This document shows, in pieces, positions 17,798 through 26,761 of a stretch of 64,000 nucleotides of DNA. Position numbers and translations under genes: made by a program. Position 1 is the stretch's first letter. The number at the start of each line of letters is the position of its first letter. The notes beneath the pieces are model-generated. The model did not search any database and was not told the origin of the DNA. It was given only the letters and a program-made list of their open reading frames with translations. The DNA is from Massilia alkalitolerans DSM 17462 (GTDB taxonomy: Bacteria > Pseudomonadota > Gammaproteobacteria > Burkholderiales > Burkholderiaceae_D): the NCBI RefSeq assembly GCF_000427785.1, contig NZ_ATYR01000028.1, positions 21,671-85,670 of the forward strand, in the 5' to 3' direction.

Positions 17798-18187
17798 AAA
17801 GTCTCCTGAAATCAACCTACTTCTGGGCAGCGGTCCCGCCTTGTGGTGCGGCCCGCTCTTGTATTTACTACGGAGGGAGTGGTTTCGACAGGGCTGATGG
17901 CCCCGCTAAACTTGTCAACCTTAGCAGCAACTCGAGGTTTTGAATAGGCAATTGTTGTGCCAGATCAAAGCACGTTTTAAACCCATGATTTGGTGGACGT
18001 CGACTGTCCGCGCAAAGTGTCCGCGCAGGTGTCCGGGCGTCCGCCGCGGACACTGAGGCGGACATGTTGTCGAGTGAAACATATGCATGTTTGAAGAACG
18101 CTTGACTGTCCGGCAAGTGTGGCCGATCATCAGCGCGGCGGCGGCGTCCCGCCCGGCCGCGCACAATCAACTGGAGACTTCGAACCG
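17798..18187. other. Divergent intergenic region upstream of the tldD operon
   Basis: 390 bp without a gene, between the leftward tldD-like operon and the rightward methyltransferase-like gene. It must hold both promoters. The leftward gene has AGGAG at its start and the rightward gene GGAGA. The most striking content is an array of TGTCCG-type motifs at 18005-18064 (separate entry). No hairpin terminator or small coding frame with a ribosome-binding site was seen. Confidence 0.7.
18005..18064. promoter_or_regulatory. Array of TGTCCGC-type motifs, possible multi-site operator
   Basis: Direct copies TGTCCGCGCA at 18005 and 18018, TGTCCGGGC at 18030 and GTCCGCC at 18039, then inverted copies GCGGACA at 18046 and 18058; a further TGTCCGG lies at 18107. 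Starts are 7-13 bp apart. The two central sites form a GTCCGCCGCGGAC palindrome. Such spacing is expected of a regulator binding cooperatively. I cannot name the protein. Confidence 0.5.
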
Positions 18188-18988
18188 ATGAAACGACTGA
18201 TCCTGGCCGCCATGCTGGCCACCGGCCTGGCCGGCGCCGCCGGCACCGCACTGGCGGACGACGCCCTGAAAGCCGCCATCGCGGGCGAACACCGCAGCGC
18301 CGCCAACAAGGCGCGCGACGCGGCGCGCCATCCGTACGAGACGCTCACCTTCTTCGGCATCAAGCCCAACATGACGGTGGTGGAGCTGGCGCCCGGCGGC
18401 GGCTGGTACACCGAGATCCTGGCGCCCTACCTGCGCCAGAACGGCAAGCTGATCGCCGCGGGCCAGGCCTTCGTGCCGGAAAAGCGCGGCGGCATGGCGC
18501 TCAAGCAGAAGTTCGAGGCCACGCCGGCGATCTACGACAAGGTGGTCCCGGCCGTGTTCGAGCCGCCTGCGACCTACCAGATCGCGGCGCCGAACAGCGT
18601 CGACATGGTGCTCACCTTCCGCAACCTGCATAACTGGGTCGGCAACGGCGAGGACGCGCTGAAGAACACCTTCAAGGAAATCCACAAGGTGCTCAAACCG
18701 GGCGGCGTGCTGGGCGTGGTCGACCATCGGCTGCCGGCATCGATGACGCAGGACGCCAAGGCCTCGAGCGGCTACGTGCACGAAGCCTGGGTCATCAAGA
18801 CCATCGAAGGCGCCGGCTTCAAGCTGGCCGCCAAGTCCGAGGTGAACGCCAACCCGAAGGACACCGCCAACCACGAAAAAGGCGTGTGGACCCTGCCGCC
18901 GGTGCTGTCCAACAAGGACAAGGACCGCGAGAAGTACATGGCAATCGGCGAGAGCGACCGCATGACGCTCAAGTTCGTGAAACAATAA
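18188..18988 (+). CDS. Secreted class I SAM-methyltransferase-like protein
   Basis: 266 residues. A signal peptide (MKRLILAAMLATGLAGAAGTALA) precedes a Rossmann methyltransferase domain with the SAM-binding motif VVELAPGGGWYTEIL (about 60-75) and a later LKPGGVLGVVDHR segment. The start at 18188 is chosen because it opens the signal peptide and follows GGAGA; upstream in-frame starts would destroy the signal. A periplasmic methyltransferase is unusual because SAM is cytoplasmic. Yet proteins of this exact layout are common in proteobacterial genomes and have no assigned function that I know. It is divergent from the tldD operon and followed by the Deg-type protease gene 107 bp on. Confidence 0.82.
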   Translation: MKRLILAAMLATGLAGAAGTALADDALKAAIAGEHRSAANKARDAARHPYETLTFFGIKPNMTVVELAPGGGWYTEILAPYLRQNGKLIAAGQAFVPEKRGGMALKQKFEATPAIYDKVVPAVFEPPATYQIAAPNSVDMVLTFRNLHNWVGNGEDALKNTFKEIHKVLKPGGVLGVVDHRLPASMTQDAKASSGYVHEAWVIKTIEGAGFKLAAKSEVNANPKDTANHEKGVWTLPPVLSNKDKDREKYMAIGESDRMTLKFVKQ

Positions 18989-19095
18989 GCGCAACGCGGA
19001 GGCATCAGCCCCCCCTTGTGAGGTTTTGTGTATTTCCTTCGGCGGCAAGCGTGTATATTCTTGCCACTCGTACCGTTGAGCCACCGAAGGAACCC

Positions 19096-20667
19096 ATGAA
19101 AACCGCACGCCTCGCCGCCGCCGTGGCATTCGCCCTGAGCGGCCTTGTCCACGCCCAGGACACCTCCCCGCCTCCAGCACCGACTCCCGCCACGCCGCCC
19201 TCGCCGGCCGTCGCCACGCCGTCCGCCACCAAGGCGCCGGCCCTGCCGGCGGTCGAGAACTCGGTGGTCAAGATCTTCGCCACCGTGCGCCGCCCGGACC
19301 CGTACAAGCCCTGGACCAAGGCCTCGCCGGCCGACGTCACCGGCTCGGGCGTCATCATCGAGGGCAAGCGCATCCTGACCAACGCCCACGTAGTCGGCTA
19401 CGCCAGCCAGGTCGAGGTGCAGGCCAGCCAGTCCGGCGACCGGGTGCCCGCCAAGGTGATCGCACTGGCGCGCGGCCTGGACCTGGCCGTGCTGGAACTC
19501 GAAGACCCGTCCTTCTTCGACAAGCGACCGCCGGTGCAGCGCGCCGCCGTGCTGCCGGACGTGCGCGAAGCGGTCTTCGCCTACGGCTATCCGGTCGGTG
19601 GCAACTCGCTGTCGACCACCCGCGGCATCGTCTCGCGCGTGGAATTCGTCGGCTACGGCTCGTTCAGCTCGGGCCTGCGCATCCAGATCGACGCGCCGAT
19701 CAACCCGGGCAACAGCGGCGGCCCGGTCATCGCGGGCGACAAGATGATCGGCCTGGCCTTCTCGATGGCGGCCAATGCCCAGAACATCGGCTACGTGATC
19801 CCGAACGAAGAAATCGAGCTGTTCCTGAAGGACGTGGCGGACGGCCGCTACGACGGCAAGCCGCTGCTGCACGACAGCTTCCAGAACCTGGAGAACACGG
19901 GCCTGCGCCAGTACCTGAAGATCGACAAGTCGGTGGAAGGCGCGCTGGTGCACCGTCCGTACAAGAACGATGCCAGCTGGCCGCTGAAGGAAGGCGACAT
20001 CGTCACCCACGTCGGCGAGCACCCGATCGACAACCAGGGCATGGTGAAGCTGGGTTCGAACCTGCGCGTACGCTTCCAGTACCGCATCCAGCAGCTGGCG
20101 AAGGACGGCAAGGTGCCGATGTCGATCATCCGCGCCGGCAAGCCGATGAAGGTCGAGGTGCCGACCAGCGGACCGCGTCCGCTCCTGATTCCGGACCTGA
20201 ACGGCGGCTATCCGTCCTACTTCGTGTACGGCCCGGTGGTGTTCACCCGCGCCACCAGCGAATTCCTGTCCTTCATGGTGGCGAGTGCGCCGGCGGCGAA
20301 TGCCTATGCCTTTAACGACAGCCCCCTGATCACGCGGCGCGGCGATTCGCCGGATGCGGCGCGTGACGAGCTGGTGGTGATCAGCGGCCCGTTCTTCCCG
20401 CACCCGCTGGTCCGCGGCTACAACAACCGCTTCGGTTCGGTGGTCGATACGGTCAACGGCGTCAAGATCCGCAGCCTGGCCCACCTGGTGTCGACGCTGC
20501 GCGACCTGAAGGACGAGCACGTCGTGTTCAAGTTCGACCAGCGCTATGGCGAGAACATGATCCTGCCGCGCAAGGCGGTGCTGGATGCGACCGAAGGGAT
20601 CCTGTCGGATAACGGGATTCGGACGCAGGGGTCGGAGGATATGATGAAGGTGTGGAACGGGAAGTGA
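19096..20667 (+). CDS. Periplasmic Deg-type trypsin-like serine protease with PDZ region
   Basis: 523 residues. A signal peptide (MKTARLAAAVAFALSGLVHA) and a Pro/Ala-rich linker are followed by a trypsin-like domain with the full triad: His 98 in TNAHVV, Asp 129 in LDLAVLEL, Ser 207 in GNSGGP. Beyond about 260 lie a PDZ-like domain and a further C-terminal domain, an arrangement closer to plant-type Deg proteases than to E. coli DegP, which has two clear PDZ domains. GAAGGA precedes the ATG. A TATATT -10-like box at 19054 lies within a GGCAAG/CTTGCC inverted repeat (19044-19065), a possible operator. Probable role: envelope protein quality control. Confidence 0.88.
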   Translation: MKTARLAAAVAFALSGLVHAQDTSPPPAPTPATPPSPAVATPSATKAPALPAVENSVVKIFATVRRPDPYKPWTKASPADVTGSGVIIEGKRILTNAHVVGYASQVEVQASQSGDRVPAKVIALARGLDLAVLELEDPSFFDKRPPVQRAAVLPDVREAVFAYGYPVGGNSLSTTRGIVSRVEFVGYGSFSSGLRIQIDAPINPGNSGGPVIAGDKMIGLAFSMAANAQNIGYVIPNEEIELFLKDVADGRYDGKPLLHDSFQNLENTGLRQYLKIDKSVEGALVHRPYKNDASWPLKEGDIVTHVGEHPIDNQGMVKLGSNLRVRFQYRIQQLAKDGKVPMSIIRAGKPMKVEVPTSGPRPLLIPDLNGGYPSYFVYGPVVFTRATSEFLSFMVASAPAANAYAFNDSPLITRRGDSPDAARDELVVISGPFFPHPLVRGYNNRFGSVVDTVNGVKIRSLAHLVSTLRDLKDEHVVFKFDQRYGENMILPRKAVLDATEGILSDNGIRTQGSEDMMKVWNGK

Positions 20668-20685
20668 GCTAACGCTGCTCACCGA

Positions 20686-20774
20686 GAAATTGGGTTCCCG
20701 CCTGCGCGGGAACGACGGTTTTAAATCTACTAGCCTAAAAACCGTCATCCCCGCGCAGGCGGGGATCCAATTTC
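20686..20774. repeat. Palindromic intergenic repeat, copy B
   Basis: Symmetric pair of hairpins: GAAATTGGGTTCCCGCCTG... facing its inverted counterpart ending in GGGGATCCAATTTC, joined by an AT-rich centre with AAAACCGTC. It lies between two convergent genes, where it probably also serves as a bidirectional terminator. Same family as copies at 14703 and 54125. Confidence 0.82.
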
Positions 20775-20787
20775 AACAGTGCCGGTA

Positions 20788-22419
20788 TTAAACCTTCTTG
20801 TCCTTCTTCACCGGGGTGAACAGCAGATCCTGGAAGTCATAGCTGAAGTCGGTCTCCGTCGACACCGGCTTCATGCGCACCCGTTCGATGCTACCGTCGT
20901 GGTCCAGCGAGAAGGTGACGTAGGCATCCGCATTGAAGTTGCGCTCCTTCCAGCGCACGATGAAGGTGTCGTGCTGGAAGTGCTCCATCTCCCCGGTCAG
21001 GTCCGGCGTCTTCGCGAACGACAGCACCAGCTTGTTGTTCACGCGTTTGATCGACGCCTTGCCATACCACGCATCCTCATACTCCCCTTCGTAGGACGCC
21101 AGCGGCAGCGACGGCTTCGAGCTCGCCGCGCGCGTCGCGGATTCGCCCTTGATGCGGGCCGCTTCCTTGGCCTGGTTCTCGCGGTCGATGTCGGCGATGC
21201 GGCCGATCCAGTCGGTCGGCGTCACGCCCAGGTGCTGGTCCAGCAGGCGGTACTGCAGCGCGTTCAGCGAGGGGCCGCTTTCGGCGTTGGTGAAGATCGC
21301 GATGCCCAGCTTCGACTCCGGCACCAGCAGCACGCGGGTGTAGAAGCCCTGCAGCGCGCCGCCGTGCATCGCCACCAGCTTGCCCTGGTAGTCGCGCAGC
21401 TGGAAGCCCAGGCCGTAGGCATAGAAGTTCGGCTTGGTGGCGGCCAGCGGCGCGCGCGGCGTGTTGATGGTCATCGGGGTCTGCGCGGTCCACATCTCGC
21501 GCGCCTGCTTGTCCGACCACAGGCGCACGTCCTTGCCGTCCGCGCCCTTGCCCAGCTTGCCGCTGTCCAGCAGCACGTTCATCCAGCGCGCGATGTCCTC
21601 GGCATTGGTGTTGATGCCGACCGCGCCGACCGCGTTCCCCACCGGCATCGGTTTTACGGGAACGGCCTTGCCGTTGATCTTGCTGTGCGGCGCCGACACG
21701 TTGGCGAACTTCGCGTTTTCTTCCAGGCTGGTGGTGGTGTTCGCCATGCCGACCGGCTTGAGGATCCACTCGTGCATGGTCTCGCCCCAGGTCTTGCCCG
21801 ACTTGGCGGCGATGATCTTGCCGGCCACGATGTAGAGCAGGTTGTCGTAGGCGTAGGCGCTGCGGAAGCTGGTGGCCGGCTTGATGTAGCGGAGGTTGTG
21901 GATGATCTCGTCGGTGCTGAAATTGGTGGTCGGCCACCACATCAGGTCACCGGCGCCTAGCCCCAGGCCGCTGCGGTGCACCAGCAGGTCGCGGATGGTC
22001 ATCTCGGCGGTGACGTAGGCGTCGTACATGCGGAAGTCCGGCAGGTGCTTGATCACCGGGTCGTCCCAGCCCAGCTTGCCCTGGTCGACCAGCATGGCCA
22101 GCGCCGCGGCCGTAAAGGCCTTGGAGTTCGAGGCGATCTCGAAGATGGTCTTGCCGTCGACCCTGGCCGGCTCGCCGCGCTTGCGCACGCCGAAGCCTTC
22201 GGCCGCCAGGACCTTGCCGTCCTTGACCACGGCGATGGCGATGCCCGGCACGTCGAATTCCTTCATGACGCGTTCGACGTCGGCGCGCAGGTCGTAGGCA
22301 GGCGCGACGGCAGCGCTGGCGGGCGCGGCGTCCTGCGCGAATACGGCGCCGGTGGCAGTAGCGGTCAGCGCGAGCAGGGCCGCGGCTGCAATGCGATTCA
22401 TGGCAAACACTCTGTTCAT
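20788..22419 (-). CDS. Secreted serine hydrolase, beta-lactamase/D-aminopeptidase fold
   Basis: 543 residues. A signal peptide (MNRIAAAALLALTATATGAVFA) precedes a class C beta-lactamase-type domain with SNSK (Ser 97, Lys 100), YDN (Tyr 191, Asn 193) and HGG (352-354). The last about 130 residues form a DUF3471-like beta domain. Family members include esterases, D-amino-acid peptidases and penicillin-binding-like proteins, so the substrate is uncertain; a resistance role is not implied. The start could be ATG 22419 or ATG 22401. The second opens the signal peptide directly, and the first has AGAGG only one base upstream. It follows the M1 peptidase gene by 17 bp and is probably co-transcribed with it. 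Confidence 0.87.
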   Translation of the reverse strand: MNRVFAMNRIAAAALLALTATATGAVFAQDAAPASAAVAPAYDLRADVERVMKEFDVPGIAIAVVKDGKVLAAEGFGVRKRGEPARVDGKTIFEIASNSKAFTAAALAMLVDQGKLGWDDPVIKHLPDFRMYDAYVTAEMTIRDLLVHRSGLGLGAGDLMWWPTTNFSTDEIIHNLRYIKPATSFRSAYAYDNLLYIVAGKIIAAKSGKTWGETMHEWILKPVGMANTTTSLEENAKFANVSAPHSKINGKAVPVKPMPVGNAVGAVGINTNAEDIARWMNVLLDSGKLGKGADGKDVRLWSDKQAREMWTAQTPMTINTPRAPLAATKPNFYAYGLGFQLRDYQGKLVAMHGGALQGFYTRVLLVPESKLGIAIFTNAESGPSLNALQYRLLDQHLGVTPTDWIGRIADIDRENQAKEAARIKGESATRAASSKPSLPLASYEGEYEDAWYGKASIKRVNNKLVLSFAKTPDLTGEMEHFQHDTFIVRWKERNFNADAYVTFSLDHDGSIERVRMKPVSTETDFSYDFQDLLFTPVKKDKKV

Positions 22420-22436
22420 CCCTCTTTGGTTGATCG

Positions 22437-24290
22437 TTATTTGGTCATCTGCTTGTCGACGCTGCCCTGCGTCTCCGGGTGGTAGCGCTCGCGCGCCGCC
22501 TTGTACACGCGCTCGGCCCAGGCCCGGTCGTCAAGGTTGGCGCGCAGCGCGCCGTACAGCGGCACCACGAACTTCTGGCGGCCCACGCTCATCAGGAAGG
22601 CTTCCAGGTTCGGGCGGATGCCGCGGTAGCCGGCGTGTACCGAAGCGCGGTAGAAGCGGAAGGCCACTTCATTGTTGCCGGTCTTGGCCAGGCCGTAGGC
22701 CTTGTCCAGTTCTTCCAGCTTGGCGGCATCGGCCTTGTTGTCGATGTCGTTCAGGAACTTCATCCACTCGGCGGCGTTCCAGTCCTTGGCAGGCAGCTGG
22801 GCAGTCTTGATGTCGCCCTTGAGCCAGCGCGCGGTGGTGTCGTTCAGCTTGGCCAGGCGGGTCGAGACGGCGCGGGTAGCGCTGGCCGGGATGCCCGGGC
22901 CGTACAGCCACTCGTCCAGCTCGGCGTCGCTCATGATCTTCGGGTTCTTGGCCAGCAGGTTCGCGCGCAGGAAAGCGACGAACTGGTCGGTGGTCACGCT
23001 CTGGAAGGCGTGCTGGTCGAACCAGCTGCGGAGAAAAGTGTCGAAGGCGGCGCGGCCGGCGCGCTGCTCGAGGGTGCGCAAGAACCAGGCGCCCTTCGGA
23101 TAGGCCAGACCCTGATCCGTGTAGTGCTCGGAACTGGTGTCCGGGTCGCGCGTGAGGAGGGCCTGCTGCGCCAATGGGATGTCCTTCAGCGAATCGAGCG
23201 CTTCCTCCTGCTCGAGCTGCAGGTTCATGGTCGCCACTTCCTCGCCGTACATCTTCTCGAGGATGCGGGTGGTGACGTAGGTGGTGAAGCCTTCGTTGAG
23301 CCACCAGTGCTTCCACGAGGCGTTGGTCACCAGGTTGCCCGACCAGCTATGCGCCAGCTCGTGCGAGACCAGGTCCACCAGGCTGCGGTCGCCCGCGATC
23401 ATGGTCGGGGTCAGGAAGGTCAGGCGCGGGTTTTCCATGCCGCCGATCGGGAAGGACGGCGGCAGCACCAGCATGTCGTAGCGTCCCCAGCGATACGGCC
23501 CGTACAGTGATTCGGCCGCGGCCACCATCTTCTCGGTGTCGGCCAGCTCGTATTCGGCGGCCTTGATGCGCATCGGCTCGGCGTAGACGCCGGTGCGCGG
23601 GCCCAGGGTGCGCGCTTCCAGCTCGCCGATGCCGATGGCGATCAGGTAGGACGGCACCGGCTGCGGCATGGTGAATTTCCAGCCGCCCTTGCCGGTGGCC
23701 TTGGGGTCGTTATCGGCGCTCATCACGACGCGCATGCCTTCCGGGGCCTGGATGCGCGCGGTGTAGGTGAAGCGCACCGCCGGGGTGTCCTGGATCGGCA
23801 CGAAGGAGCGCGCGGCGATCGGCTGCGACTGGCTGAACATGAAGGGGTACTTGCCCGACATGGTCTGCTTCGGCGTGAGCCACTGCAGCGCCGGCGCGGT
23901 GGGCGCGGTCTGGTAGTGGATGCGCACCTTGCCCGGCTGGCCGGGCAGCGCGATGTGCAGCGCCTGGCCTTTTTCGGCATCCAGCTTGTCGAGGGTGTAC
24001 TTGACCGGCTTCCACGCCCCTTTCGCGTCCTGCGCCTCGATCTTCGAGATCTTCAGCTCACGGGTGTCGAGGTCCAGCGTGGTGGCCGACTTGTCGATCC
24101 AGTTCAGGGTCAGGTCGGCGTAGCCGGCCAGGGTCTTGCGCGCGAAGTCGGCCTTCAGGTCCAGGTGCAGGGCGGTGGTCTTGACCTGGTCGTATTTGGC
24201 GTAGCTGAGGGGGTCGAGTGCGAACGCGTAGGCGCTCCACTGGCAGATAAAGGCGCAGGCCGAGGCGCGCAGCAGGGTGCTAGTCTTCAT
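22437..24290 (-). CDS. Secreted M1 family metallopeptidase
   Basis: 617 residues from ATG 24290, chosen because it opens a signal-like N-terminus (MKTSTLLRASACAFICQWSA). The M1 signature is complete: GGMEN exopeptidase motif (283-287), zinc motif HELAH (310-314) and the distal Glu in WLNEGFTTY (about 333). The sequence around HSWSGNLVTNASWKHWWLNEGF and the C-terminal helical domain resemble the leukotriene-A4-hydrolase/aminopeptidase B branch rather than PepN. It removes N-terminal residues from peptides, here presumably in the periplasm. The serine hydrolase gene follows closely on the same strand. The promoter region before it is shared with the divergent GDT1-type transporter. Confidence 0.91.
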   Translation of the reverse strand: MKTSTLLRASACAFICQWSAYAFALDPLSYAKYDQVKTTALHLDLKADFARKTLAGYADLTLNWIDKSATTLDLDTRELKISKIEAQDAKGAWKPVKYTLDKLDAEKGQALHIALPGQPGKVRIHYQTAPTAPALQWLTPKQTMSGKYPFMFSQSQPIAARSFVPIQDTPAVRFTYTARIQAPEGMRVVMSADNDPKATGKGGWKFTMPQPVPSYLIAIGIGELEARTLGPRTGVYAEPMRIKAAEYELADTEKMVAAAESLYGPYRWGRYDMLVLPPSFPIGGMENPRLTFLTPTMIAGDRSLVDLVSHELAHSWSGNLVTNASWKHWWLNEGFTTYVTTRILEKMYGEEVATMNLQLEQEEALDSLKDIPLAQQALLTRDPDTSSEHYTDQGLAYPKGAWFLRTLEQRAGRAAFDTFLRSWFDQHAFQSVTTDQFVAFLRANLLAKNPKIMSDAELDEWLYGPGIPASATRAVSTRLAKLNDTTARWLKGDIKTAQLPAKDWNAAEWMKFLNDIDNKADAAKLEELDKAYGLAKTGNNEVAFRFYRASVHAGYRGIRPNLEAFLMSVGRQKFVVPLYGALRANLDDRAWAERVYKAARERYHPETQGSVDKQMTK

Positions 24291-24421
24291 GGTCTCTCGC
24301 GTGGAAGGAAGCGGGCAGAATAGCATCTTCGATCGTGGCCGGAAAGCACCGCAATGGCGCTGGCGCGCGCTGTAAGGACAGAGGGCTCTGCTATGATCCG
24401 GGCTTTCGTACCTGCCGCTTC

Positions 24422-24997
24422 ATGGACGCTTTTCTCGTATCGACCGGCATCGTGGGACTTGCCGAGATGGGCGACAAGACCCAGCTGCTGGCCTTCCTCC
24501 TCGCCGCCCGCTTTCGCCGCCCTTTGCCGATCGTGTTCGGCATTTTTGTTGCGACCGTGTGCAACCACGCTTTCGCCGCCGCCGTCGGCGCCCTGGTGAG
24601 CGAACTGCTTGGCGCGGGCGTGATGCGCTGGGTGCTGGGCCTGTCCTTCCTCGCCATGGCCGCCTGGGTTATGGCGCCCAGCAAGGTGGATGCGGACGAG
24701 GCGCCGCTGGCGCGCTTCGGTGTCTTCCTGACCACCGTGCTGGCCTTCTTTATCGCCGAAATGGGCGACAAGACGCAGGTGACCACCGTGGCCCTGGCGG
24801 CGCGCTACGAATCGATGGCGGCGGTCGTCGCCGGCACCACCTTGGGCATGATGCTGGCGAACGTGCCGGCGGTGGTGTTCGGCGAGCGCATCGCCAAGTG
24901 CGTGCCGCTGAAGCTCGTGCACGGGCTGGCGGCGCTGATCTTTGCGGTGCTGGGCGTGGCTACCCTGCTGGGTGCGGGCGCGCCGCTCGGCTTCTGA
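24422..24997 (+). CDS. GDT1/TMEM165 (UPF0016) family cation transporter
   Basis: 191 residues with six predicted membrane helices in two repeats. Each repeat carries the family signature EMGDKTQ (around residues 15-21 and 114-120). Family members export Mn2+ or exchange Ca2+/Mn2+ for protons; bacterial ones are mostly linked to manganese efflux. The start at 24422 gives the standard N-terminus MDAFLVSTGIVGLAEMGDK. A TATGAT -10-like box sits at 24392, implying a short leader. I see no room for a manganese riboswitch. Only 4 bp separate its stop from that of the convergent gene. Confidence 0.92.
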   Translation: MDAFLVSTGIVGLAEMGDKTQLLAFLLAARFRRPLPIVFGIFVATVCNHAFAAAVGALVSELLGAGVMRWVLGLSFLAMAAWVMAPSKVDADEAPLARFGVFLTTVLAFFIAEMGDKTQVTTVALAARYESMAAVVAGTTLGMMLANVPAVVFGERIAKCVPLKLVHGLAALIFAVLGVATLLGAGAPLGF

Positions 24998-25001
24998 TCC
25001 C

Positions 25002-26645
25002 CTACTCCTGCGTCACCCACACCGGCGCCGACCACAGCACATTGCCGTCTTCCTGGGTCACCCGCGCATAGAAGAGGTGCTTCCCCGGCGCCGGCGTGAA
25101 GGTGCTGGTGGCCAGGTTCGAGACTTCGGTGACGGCGCCGTTCCGCCCCGGCACGCCCGCCACGATCGACACCGCCGCCACCTTCTTGCTCGCGCTCGAT
25201 GCAAAGTTGGCAACCAGCGTGAGCGGCCCGCGGTTGGTGAAGCGCTCCCCCATCATTTTCCCGTTCGCGGTGAGGATCAGCTGCGAACCCTTGTCCATGG
25301 TGGCGAACACGCGCCGCGCCTTGAGCGCCTCCACAAAACTGTCGCGCGTGAGCGCCGTCCCGTTGGGCAGCAGGATGCCAGTGCGGTTGGTGTAGGACGC
25401 GCCCCAGTTGGCGCAGTGGTTGTCCTGGTTGGTGCTGAAGGCCACGTGGTAGCCGGCTTCCAGCAGCTTGTTGCAGGCCTGCTCGAAGTTGCTGCGCCGG
25501 GTCTCGTTCTCGGTGTCGTTGGTGGAGAAGGCGGTGCTGTTCATCACCTCGCACAGCGCCATCGCCTCGTCGCCGTCGGGCGTGTAGGCGAGCGGCACGC
25601 CGTTGACCTTGAACTGCCCGCTGTGCGCGGGATGGTTGAACTGCCCCACCCAGCCGCGCTCGCGCATCAGGGTGTAGAGCGCGCCGTAGTCGCTGCGCGC
25701 GGTCCGCGTATCGGCCAGCAGTTCGCCCAGGGCGTTGGTCTCCCAGCCCAGCAGCTCGTCGCTGTTGAAGATGTTGACATGGCCGCCGTTGTTGATCACG
25801 CCCCACTCCATGCCGTACAGCGCCAGGAAGCCCGGCTTGGTGGCATTGAAGGCGGCGGCGCTGGCCAGGCCGGCCTTGTACAGGTCTTTCGCCTTGGCCG
25901 GGTCGGCATTGGGGTCGGTACCGTCCGAGCCGTCGTACATGTGGTTGTGCTCGGAGACGGCCAGGATGTCGAGGCCGCGGCCGCGCGCATAGGCGAAGGC
26001 GGCTTCGGGACCGTACTTGGCCTTGAGCGGATCCTGAGCGCCCTTGCAGGCGTCGAGGGCGGCGCCGCCGTCGCTGTGGTTGCTCTGGCTGTGCAGGTTG
26101 GCCAGGTAGACCGTGTAGGGCAGCGAGGCGGCGGCCGGTGCTGCCGCCGCACCTGTGGAAGCGGCGTCGCGCGCGCCCGGCAGCGGGGTAAAGCGCGGCG
26201 TGCGCTGCGCCGGCGGGGCGCCGACGGCGATCTGCCAGTCCTGCTCGACGGCGTCGTGGTGATCATCGTGGGGGACGCCGCGCAGGACGGCGCGCATGCG
26301 CACCCGGTACAGGCCGGCGGGCGCGGACGTGCCCTTGAGCCGGCCATCCCAGGCGACCCGGACAAGGGCGGTCTCTCCGGAGATGCGGCTGTTGCCACGC
26401 CAAAGCCGGACAGCGCGCCCCTCTGGGTTGACCAGCTCCAGCTTCCAGTACACGGTGCCCGGCTGTTCCAGGCCGGGATAGCTGAAGTTCAGGCTGAAGG
26501 TTCGGCGCGCATCCGCTGTGCCCTGGAAGGGCGCGTGCAGGGTAGCTTCGAATTCCTTGTGCTCGGCCGGGGCCGCGAACGCGCTGTTGCAGGACAGGGC
26601 CAGCAGCAGCGCACCAATAGTGGGGGGCAGGAAGGTGGTTTTCAT
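25002..26645 (-). CDS. Secreted PHP/CehA-type metallo-phosphoesterase
   Basis: 547 residues. A signal peptide (MKTTFLPPTIGALLLALSCNSAFA) is followed by a beta-rich domain (about 25-165), then a PHP-type domain with LHSQSNHSDGG, a SEHNHM motif and later His-rich sites (QFNHPAH, STNQDNH). Together these match the CehA/McbA-type metal-dependent hydrolase family. A C-terminal Ig-like domain follows. Substrate unknown; relatives hydrolyse phosphoesters or carbamates. The start ATG lies right behind an 8-bp hairpin (26647-26667), and the nearest Shine-Dalgarno-like AAGGTG is on the far side of it. A long palindrome sits about 50 bp upstream (26693-26726). Confidence 0.84.
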   Translation of the reverse strand: MKTTFLPPTIGALLLALSCNSAFAAPAEHKEFEATLHAPFQGTADARRTFSLNFSYPGLEQPGTVYWKLELVNPEGRAVRLWRGNSRISGETALVRVAWDGRLKGTSAPAGLYRVRMRAVLRGVPHDDHHDAVEQDWQIAVGAPPAQRTPRFTPLPGARDAASTGAAAAPAAASLPYTVYLANLHSQSNHSDGGAALDACKGAQDPLKAKYGPEAAFAYARGRGLDILAVSEHNHMYDGSDGTDPNADPAKAKDLYKAGLASAAAFNATKPGFLALYGMEWGVINNGGHVNIFNSDELLGWETNALGELLADTRTARSDYGALYTLMRERGWVGQFNHPAHSGQFKVNGVPLAYTPDGDEAMALCEVMNSTAFSTNDTENETRRSNFEQACNKLLEAGYHVAFSTNQDNHCANWGASYTNRTGILLPNGTALTRDSFVEALKARRVFATMDKGSQLILTANGKMMGERFTNRGPLTLVANFASSASKKVAAVSIVAGVPGRNGAVTEVSNLATSTFTPAPGKHLFYARVTQEDGNVLWSAPVWVTQE

Positions 26646-26692
26646 AATGCAATTTTTGCAATTGCATGGGAAAACACCTTGCGCCGATTCGT

Positions 26693-26726
26693 CTCAACAA
26701 TTGTAAATTTATCTACAAGTGTTGAG
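26693..26726. promoter_or_regulatory. 34-bp imperfect palindrome upstream of the PHP gene
   Basis: The left half CTCAACAATTGTAAATT and the reverse complement of the right half, CTCAACACTTGTAGATA, agree at 14 of 17 positions. It is AT-rich inside a GC-rich genome, lies 48-81 bp upstream of the leftward start at 26645, and is not followed by a T-run in either direction. An operator is therefore more likely than a terminator. The binding protein is unknown. Confidence 0.55.
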
Positions 26727-26761
26727 CCAATTTAAGTGCCCTGCAGACTCCTCAACCAGTC

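Noticed and set aside
20788..22419. Beta-lactamase-type gene as an antibiotic-resistance determinant
   Set aside because: The fold is shared with many esterases and peptidases, and the DUF3471-like C-terminus favours a non-resistance role.
24291..24421. Manganese riboswitch upstream of the GDT1-type transporter
   Set aside because: The leader is short and the conserved elements of the yybP-ykoY fold were not seen.
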